Assembly (NCBI GenBank): GCA_013286985.1
Contig: JABDEQ010000074.1
Span: 1,477-11,612 of the forward strand
Reading direction: 5' to 3'
Source: Bacteroidota bacterium
Lineage (GTDB): Bacteria > Bacteroidota > Bacteroidia > Sphingobacteriales > Sphingobacteriaceae
DNA: 10,136 nucleotides
Each line of letters begins with the position of its first letter. The stretch's first letter is position 1. The notes under the pieces are model-generated. The model was not told the DNA's origin. It made no database searches and saw only the letters and a list, made by a program, of their open reading frames with translations. Made by a program: the position numbers and the translations under genes. Shown piece by piece: positions 6,059-10,136 of the stretch.

Positions 6059-7060
6059 ATGAAACTCTTTACAAGAATATTTATTCCGCTTTGTGTACTG
6101 CTTTTTGTAGTTACCAAAACAAATGCACAAATAAGTGTCAGCATTTCTGTTGGCACACCGCCACCGGCACTGCCGGTTTACGTTCAGCCTGCCTGCCCTA
6201 CTGATGGTTATTTATGGGTGCCCGGCTATTGGGCTTATGACGAGGATGACGGATACTACTGGGTACCCGGTGTATGGGTAGCCGCTCCGCAACCCGGCTA
6301 TTTATGGACTCCTTCTTATTGGGGTTATGAACATGGCGTTTATGGTTTTCATGCCGGATACTGGGGCGCTCACGTAGGTTATTACGGTGGCATTAATTAT
6401 GGCTACGGCTATGGTGGCAGTGGCTTTGTTGGCGGAGGCTGGTCTGAGGGCCATTACCGTTATAACACCGCTGTAGTAAATGTAAACACAACCGTGGTTC
6501 ATAACACCTATATTGATAAAACTGTAGTTGTTAACAACACTACCGTAGTAAATAACCGCACCAGCTTTAACGGACCAGGCGGCGTAACTGCACAGCCACG
6601 CCCCGAAGAACTGGCGGCCATGCACGAACAGCACATACAGGCCACAAATGATCAGGTATCGCACCAGCAGGCGGCCAGTAAAGACAGGAGCCAGTTTGCT
6701 TCTGTAAATAACGGGCATCCGGCAGCAGCTGCCATGAACCATGTAGGCGGACATCCGTTTAATGAGCAGGGGCATACTGCAACCGGCTCAACTTTGGGTC
6801 ATTATAACAGAACTAACCCCACTTCAGGCGGCGCAGGCAATGCGGGTAGTACCAACCACCCGGCAAATAATGCTGCTGCACCAAATAATCAGCAGCATAA
6901 CCAGGCGCAGCCACAACAAAATCAACAACAGCACAATAACAACCAGCAACAACAACATAATAATAATAACCAGCAACAACATAATCAGGGCCAGCAGCAT
7001 GGGCAACAGCACCAGCAGCATGGTGGAGGCGGTCAAAGACCACCGAAAGAAAAGCATTAA
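6059..7060 (+). CDS. Exported YXWGXW-repeat protein with Gln/Asn/His-rich tail (copy 2)
   Basis: Paralogue of the gene just upstream, 333 residues. The signal peptide (hydrophobic 7-19) probably cleaves at TNA|QI after residue 23. The repeat core is closely matched to copy 1: PPALPVYVQPACPTDGYLW (35-53), PGYWAYD, GYYWVPGVWVA (65-75), YLWTPSYWGYE (81-91), then GGINYGYGYGG (110-120) and NRTSFNGPGGV. It carries a small insertion (about 155-165, VVVNNTTVVNN) and its tail differs in composition: from about 277 to 321 it is almost only Gln, Asn and His, ending GGGGQRPPKEKH. The core is therefore conserved while the tails diverge in both sequence and residue type. Role unknown, probably envelope or extracellular. 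The ATG at 6059 gives an intact signal peptide. Confidence 0.85.
   Translation: MKLFTRIFIPLCVLLFVVTKTNAQISVSISVGTPPPALPVYVQPACPTDGYLWVPGYWAYDEDDGYYWVPGVWVAAPQPGYLWTPSYWGYEHGVYGFHAGYWGAHVGYYGGINYGYGYGGSGFVGGGWSEGHYRYNTAVVNVNTTVVHNTYIDKTVVVNNTTVVNNRTSFNGPGGVTAQPRPEELAAMHEQHIQATNDQVSHQQAASKDRSQFASVNNGHPAAAAMNHVGGHPFNEQGHTATGSTLGHYNRTNPTSGGAGNAGSTNHPANNAAAPNNQQHNQAQPQQNQQQHNNNQQQQHNNNNQQQHNQGQQHGQQHQQHGGGGQRPPKEKH
6887..7021 (+). repeat. Low-complexity Gln/Asn/His-coding tract
   Basis: About 45 codons, nearly all CAA/CAG, AAT/AAC and CAT/CAC, encode the tail of YXWGXW copy 2 with runs such as QQQQHNNNNQQQH. Short triplet runs (CAACAACAA, AATAATAAT) make the tract prone to slippage. Open frames on the opposite strand here are by-products of this composition. 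Confidence 0.75.
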
Positions 7061-7085
7061 TCATTGCTGAATAACGTAAAAAAGA

Positions 7086-7120
7086 AAAACCCGCCTGATA
7101 ATCAGCGCGGGTTTTCTTTT
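7086..7120. terminator. Bidirectional intrinsic terminator
   Basis: AAAACCCGC (7086-7094) pairs with GCGGGTTTT (7107-7115), and the loop can form an extra CTGA/TCAG inner stem. CTTTTTAT follows on the plus strand; the minus strand continues GTTTTTCTTTTTTAC-like. It lies between the convergent YXWGXW copy 2 and apaG genes and suits both. Confidence 0.92.
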
Positions 7121-7138
7121 TATACTGTTTTAATTTTT

Positions 7139-7525
7139 TTAATTCATCCTGTAAGGGGCAACCAGGTAAAATTCCGGAATCTGCACATTAAACAACGAGT
7201 TATCAATCATTCTTGACATTTGATACTCCCCTTTCATGCTTCCCATATCAGTTTTTAAATTGCATCCTGAAACATACTCGTGGGTATGTCCGGGCTCAAT
7301 TACCGGTTGTTGTCCAACAACACCTTCGCCTTCAACCTCTCTTTTTGCGCCATTAGAATCAAAAATATACCAATGACGGCTTAACAAACGCACTGCATAA
7401 TTCCCCATGTTCTCTATGCTCACCTTATATGCAAACATAAAATGATCATTTGCCGGGTTCGAATATTCAGGCTGGTAAATTGTTTCTACCGAAACCTTAA
7501 CACCATCTGTAATAGTAGTAACCAT
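7139..7525 (-). CDS. apaG: ApaG protein (DUF525)
   Basis: Single-domain protein of 128 residues, the usual ApaG size, with an Ig/fibronectin-like beta fold. Family signatures are clear: RHWYIFDSNGAKREVEGEGV (50-69), then VGQQPVIEPG (70-79), EYVSGCNLKTDMGSMKGEYQM (83-103) and the closing FNVQIPEFYLVAP (112-124). The family is linked genetically to Co/Mg resistance in enterics, but the biochemical function is still unclear. The ATG at 7525 is chosen over one 21 codons upstream. It gives the standard N-terminus, the longer version would add residues unlike ApaG, and a promoter-like -7 element lies inside that extension. It is downstream of dusB on the same strand, 143 bases away. Confidence 0.93.
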   Translation of the reverse strand: MVTTITDGVKVSVETIYQPEYSNPANDHFMFAYKVSIENMGNYAVRLLSRHWYIFDSNGAKREVEGEGVVGQQPVIEPGHTHEYVSGCNLKTDMGSMKGEYQMSRMIDNSLFNVQIPEFYLVAPYRMN

Positions 7526-7543
7526 ATAAAGATCTCTTTTTTT

Positions 7544-7574
7544 CAAATATATAATAGTACAGTCAAATATCAAG
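7544..7574 (-). promoter_or_regulatory. Likely Bacteroidota promoter for apaG
   Basis: The minus strand shows CTTG (7574-7571) as a -33 TTG-type box, a 19-base spacer, and TATATTTG (7551-7544), a full match to TAnnTTTG. Transcription would begin about ten bases before the ATG at 7525, which also supports that start choice. Confidence 0.5.
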
Positions 7575-7630
7575 CCATTTCTCAACAAAATATTTGCTGC
7601 TTTTATTTAGTTTAACATCTTGCCGTCAAA

Positions 7631-7661
7631 GTATTAAGTATGTTTTAGCTGCACTTAATAC
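7631..7661 (-). terminator. Possible weak terminator after dusB
   Basis: GTATTAAGT (7631-7639) and ACTTAATAC (7653-7661) form a 9-base AT-rich stem just after the dusB stop. Only TTTG follows on the minus strand, so termination would be weak at best. Confidence 0.3.
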
Positions 7662-7668
7662 CCCGTGT

Positions 7669-8673
7669 TCAGGCTAAAGACTCTGCCTCTGCATAACGCG
7701 GATTTTGGCTCACTTCTTCTAAAATTTCCATAACATCTGCCAAATTGCCTGCTGTTACCAGGCGCATGCGGTATTCTTTAAAGTTTTCAATGCCTTTAAA
7801 GTAGTTAGAATAGTGTCTGCGCATCTCAAAAATGCCTGTTTTGGGTCCTTTCCACTCAATTGATTTTTGCAAATGCGTGGTACAGGCATCTATGCGTTCG
7901 GCTATGGTAGGTTTTTCCAGGTACTCGCCGGTATTAAAGTAGTGCTTAATCTCTCTGAATATCCACGGATAACCTATCGCAGCCCTGCCAATCATCATGC
8001 CATCAACCCCAAACTCCATGCGCCATTCTGCCGCCTTTTGTGGAGAATCAATATCACCATTACCAAAAATGGGGATTTGTATCCTCGGATTTTTCTTTAT
8101 TTCCCTTATTAAGGCCCAATCAGCCACGCCCTTATACATCTGTGAACGGGTACGGCCGTGAATAGTGAGCGCTTTTATGCCCACATCCTGTAAACGCTCG
8201 GCAACTTCATATACATTTTTAGTATTATCATCCCAGCCCAGCCTGGTTTTTACAGTAACGGGCAGGTGAGTTGCCTCAACAACGGCCTTGGTCATGGCCA
8301 CCATTTTATCAATATCCTGCAGCAAACTGGCACCGGCACCACGGCAGGCTACCTGTTTAACCGGGCAGCCATAGTTAATGTCCATCAAATCGGGTTTGGC
8401 CAGGGTGGCTATTTCAGTGGCCTCGCGCATATGGTCAATGTCGCTGCCAAATATCTGAATGCCTATTGGGCGCTCATACTCAAAAATGTCTAATTTTTGA
8501 CGACTCTTTGCCGCATCGCGAATCAATCCCTCCGACGAGATAAACTCTGTATACATCATATCCGCGCCGTTTTTTTTGCACACATAACGGAACGGCGGAT
8601 CACTCACATCCTCCATCGGTGCCAGCAACAGCGGGAATTCCCCTAAATCAATATTTCCTATTTGTACAGACAT
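7669..8673 (-). CDS. dusB: tRNA-dihydrouridine synthase, DusB type
   Basis: FMN-dependent enzyme that reduces uridine to dihydrouridine in tRNA. At 334 residues it has full family length: an N-terminal TIM barrel followed by a helical tRNA-binding domain (about 245-334). Visible signatures are LLLAPMEDVSDPPFR (15-29) for FMN binding, GIQIFGSD (71-78), DINYGCPVKQVACRGAGASLL (98-118) with C103 as the expected catalytic acid, VKTRLGWDD (141-149), TIHGRTR (170-176), PIFGNGDI (201-208) and GMMIGRAAIGYPWIF (225-239). The NYGCP motif and the short MSVQIGN opening fit DusB-like bacterial enzymes. It is divergent from the CPBP protease gene with only 38 bases between starts. A TAATTTTG -7-like element lies there on the minus strand (8689-8696). 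Confidence 0.93.
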   Translation of the reverse strand: MSVQIGNIDLGEFPLLLAPMEDVSDPPFRYVCKKNGADMMYTEFISSEGLIRDAAKSRQKLDIFEYERPIGIQIFGSDIDHMREATEIATLAKPDLMDINYGCPVKQVACRGAGASLLQDIDKMVAMTKAVVEATHLPVTVKTRLGWDDNTKNVYEVAERLQDVGIKALTIHGRTRSQMYKGVADWALIREIKKNPRIQIPIFGNGDIDSPQKAAEWRMEFGVDGMMIGRAAIGYPWIFREIKHYFNTGEYLEKPTIAERIDACTTHLQKSIEWKGPKTGIFEMRRHYSNYFKGIENFKEYRMRLVTAGNLADVMEILEEVSQNPRYAEAESLA

Positions 8674-8688
8674 GCCTTATCTTCGTGG

Positions 8689-8696
8689 CAAAATTA
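8689..8696 (-). promoter_or_regulatory. Possible -7 element for dusB
   Basis: The minus strand reads TAATTTTG, matching TAnnTTTG, 16 bases before the dusB ATG. No TTTG box sits at the expected -33 distance. If used, the leader would be about ten bases. Confidence 0.35.
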
Positions 8697-8711
8697 CGAA
8701 TTTTAAGCGGG

Positions 8712-9656
8712 ATGATAAATATACCATACAAAGACTTAGAAAAGCATGACAATCAGTTACATCCCTCGCTGCAGTTTTTAATTTTCATTTGCATCTTTTT
8801 GTTGATCCTGATTGTTGGGAATGTGTTGGGTGCAGGGCTGATCACCGCCCTTTATGGCGTTAAAACATTTACCGCATTAAGTACTTTAAACCCTGCAACG
8901 CCGCATATTATAAATGCGTTGTGGATATTGCAAACTGTCGGCACTACTTTTCCTATCCTGGCGGCACCCGTGTTTTTCTCGTTCGTAATTGTGCGCGATC
9001 CGGGCGACTATCTTAAAGCTAACTTCCGTTTTCCATGGGGTTTACTGTTTATTACGGTGCTAATTATGCTGTTATCGAACCCGGTAATTGAGGTTTTATC
9101 AAACATCAACCAAAAACTAAAATTACCGCATACCTTAAATGGCATACAGCAATGGATGGAAAGCAGCGAAAAAGACGCACAGCAAATTACCGAGGCCATG
9201 TTGAAAATGAACACCATATGGAGTTTGATATTCGATGTGCTGTTTATCGGTTTGGTACCGGCTATTGTTGAAGAATTTATGTTCAGGGGCACCCTGCAAA
9301 CAATTTTTTTAAAGTGGACCAAAAACAGTCACGTTGCCATTTGGATAACTGCTATTTTATTCAGCGCTTTTCACATGGAGTTTTTTGGATTTTTGCCAAG
9401 GCTAATGCTGGGCCTGTTATTTGGTTATTTTGTAGTTTGGACGGGCAGCATATGGCCCGCAGTTTGGGCACATTTTTTAAACAACGGCCTCGATGTGGTG
9501 TTAACCTACCTGGCACAACACAAGCTGATAAACATTAACCCCGACGATACACATGTATTTAATAATGTTGCCTATATAAGCAGCGCCATAATTTTATTTG
9601 CGCTGATGCTTATTTACCGGCGGCTGGCTTTAGAAAAACAACTGACAGAGGGATAA
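8712..9656 (+). CDS. CPBP-family intramembrane glutamic endopeptidase (CAAX protease-like)
   Basis: Polytopic membrane protein of 314 residues. Hydrophobic segments lie at about 20-48, 69-94, 108-121, 170-185, 207-220, 230-252 and 287-301. The catalytic motifs of the CPBP/Rce1-like family are all present: EEFMFRG (E187, E188, R192), FSAFHMEFFGFLPR (H221) and HFLNNG (H254, N258). Bacterial members cleave peptides or serve in bacteriocin immunity; the substrate here is unknown. The ATG at 8712 is preferred over an in-frame upstream ATG at 8619, which would overlap dusB on the other strand and add a non-family N-terminus. It is first in a tight run with the DUF2007 gene (one base away) and cdsA. 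Confidence 0.9.
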   Translation: MINIPYKDLEKHDNQLHPSLQFLIFICIFLLILIVGNVLGAGLITALYGVKTFTALSTLNPATPHIINALWILQTVGTTFPILAAPVFFSFVIVRDPGDYLKANFRFPWGLLFITVLIMLLSNPVIEVLSNINQKLKLPHTLNGIQQWMESSEKDAQQITEAMLKMNTIWSLIFDVLFIGLVPAIVEEFMFRGTLQTIFLKWTKNSHVAIWITAILFSAFHMEFFGFLPRLMLGLLFGYFVVWTGSIWPAVWAHFLNNGLDVVLTYLAQHKLININPDDTHVFNNVAYISSAIILFALMLIYRRLALEKQLTEG

Positions 9657-9657
9657 A

Positions 9658-9870
9658 ATGGAGAAAAATTGGATTAAAATTTTCTCATCCACCAATTATT
9701 ACCAGGCCGAAATGGTAAAACAGGCCCTTGTTGGCCGCCAAATCGGTTCGGTTTTAATAAACAAACAAGATACAACTTATCGCGCTTTTGGCGATGTTGA
9801 AGTTTATATACACCAGGAAGATTTTAGCAATGCTATTGAGATTATCATCCTCAATCAAATTAATTTATGA
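9658..9870 (+). CDS. DUF2007 domain protein, putative signal-transducing protein
   Basis: Small soluble protein of 70 residues. FSSTNYYQAEMVKQALVGRQIGSVLINKQD (9-38) has the DUF2007 pattern of a helix that reads as 'change of position' followed by a strand, and FGDVEVYIHQEDFSNAIEII (44-63) gives the closing strand and helix, an ACT/PII-like small alpha/beta layout. Pfam labels the family a putative signal-transducing protein; no ligand is known. The start lies one base after the CPBP stop, preceded by AGAGGGA as a ribosome site. Its stop overlaps the cdsA start as ATGA, so translation is probably coupled to both neighbours. Confidence 0.85.
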   Translation: MEKNWIKIFSSTNYYQAEMVKQALVGRQIGSVLINKQDTTYRAFGDVEVYIHQEDFSNAIEIIILNQINL

Positions 9871-10136
9871 AGACACGCGCCATTACCGGCTTTTTCTTTG
9901 TTATTGTTATGCTGGGTTCCGTACTACTTGGCCAATACGTATTTAGCGCATTTTATTTATTGGTATGCATTTTATGCCTGCACGAGTTTTATAAGCTTAT
10001 AGCACAAACAGGCGTAAGGCCAAATATGCAGGCGGGCATGCTCAACGGCGTTTTATTATTTGCCTTTGTGGCTTTGCAATATTATACAGATAAATCGACC
10101 GGGCACTTTCTGTTGGCGCTACTGCCCTTTTCTATG
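9867..10136 (+). CDS. cdsA: Phosphatidate cytidylyltransferase CdsA, N-terminal part (cut by window end)
   Basis: The first 90 codons are visible and open to the edge. The N-terminus MKTRAITGFFFVIVMLGSVLL is the typical CdsA start, with TRAITG before the first membrane helix. Further hydrophobic helices follow (about residues 22-43, 63-75 and 82-90), and CLHEFYKLI (39-47) resembles the E-F-Y helix end of the family. The signature S-x(3)-R-x(4)-K-D-x(5)-G-x(2)-P motif near the C-terminus lies outside the window, so the call rests on the N-terminus and context. CdsA makes CDP-diacylglycerol from phosphatidate and CTP in the inner membrane, the branch point for phosphatidylethanolamine and phosphatidylglycerol. 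It overlaps the DUF2007 stop by four bases. Confidence 0.8.
   Translation, partial: MKTRAITGFFFVIVMLGSVLLGQYVFSAFYLLVCILCLHEFYKLIAQTGVRPNMQAGMLNGVLLFAFVALQYYTDKSTGHFLLALLPFSM

Noticed and set aside
6302..7070. Frames overlapping YXWGXW copy 2 (6302-6775 minus, 6762-7070 plus, 6813-7064 minus)
   Set aside because: Their composition follows from the repeat core and Q/N/H tract; no recognisable domain.
7526..7588. Longer apaG start at 7588
   Set aside because: It adds 21 residues unlike any ApaG N-terminus and would cover the likely promoter at 7544-7574.
8619..8711. Longer start for the CPBP protease at 8619
   Set aside because: It would overlap the dusB 5' end on the opposite strand; the ATG at 8712 gives a normal family N-terminus.
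8712..9656. CPBP protease as a phage-abortive-infection or bacteriocin-immunity gene
   Set aside because: The family carries an 'Abi' label historically, but the neighbours are housekeeping lipid and tRNA genes and no bacteriocin or phage gene is nearby.

Overview
The window looks like chromosome of a Bacteroidota, most likely a Sphingobacteriaceae member such as Mucilaginibacter or Pedobacter. This is inferred from family content (an 'SYWE' FAD oxidoreductase, paired YXWGXW-repeat proteins, the CPBP protease/DUF2007/CdsA order), AT-rich translation starts with little Shine-Dalgarno signal, TAnnTTTG-type -7 elements, and intergenic palindromic repeats of a style common in that family. There are eleven recognisable genes, one of them cut by the right edge, plus a fragment of a duplicated gene at the left edge. 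No tRNA, rRNA, CRISPR array or transposase gene was seen.

Left part (1-2416). The first 72 bases are an exact inverted copy of an internal piece of the FAD-dependent oxidoreductase gene at 360-1496 (minus strand). A nested palindromic repeat region lies between the fragment and the gene. Divergent from the oxidoreductase is a YugP-type membrane zinc metallopeptidase (1627-2355, plus), closed by a strong hairpin terminator.

Middle part (2423-7115). Two tandem minus-strand paralogues of the AidA/PixA inclusion-body family (2423-3001 and 3091-3624) are separated by a terminator-like hairpin. A 447-base stretch without a gene follows, then a minus-strand META-domain lipoprotein (4072-4506). Two tandem plus-strand exported YXWGXW-repeat proteins (4756-5874 and 6059-7060) share a conserved aromatic/glycine core but have different His/Gln- and Gln/Asn-rich tails. 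Each is followed by its own strong terminator.

Right part (7139-10136). Housekeeping genes: apaG (7139-7525) and dusB (7669-8673) on the minus strand. Divergent from dusB is a tight plus-strand cluster of a CPBP-family intramembrane protease (8712-9656), a DUF2007 protein (9658-9870) and the start of cdsA (from 9867). Its 1-base gap and 4-base overlap suggest one transcript linking a membrane protease, a small putative signalling protein and CDP-diacylglycerol synthesis.

No clearly new multi-gene system is evident. The most notable items are the inverted gene fragment, which could be an inversion scar, a recombination switch or an assembly artefact, the AidA/PixA pair, and the YXWGXW paralogues with low-complexity tails.
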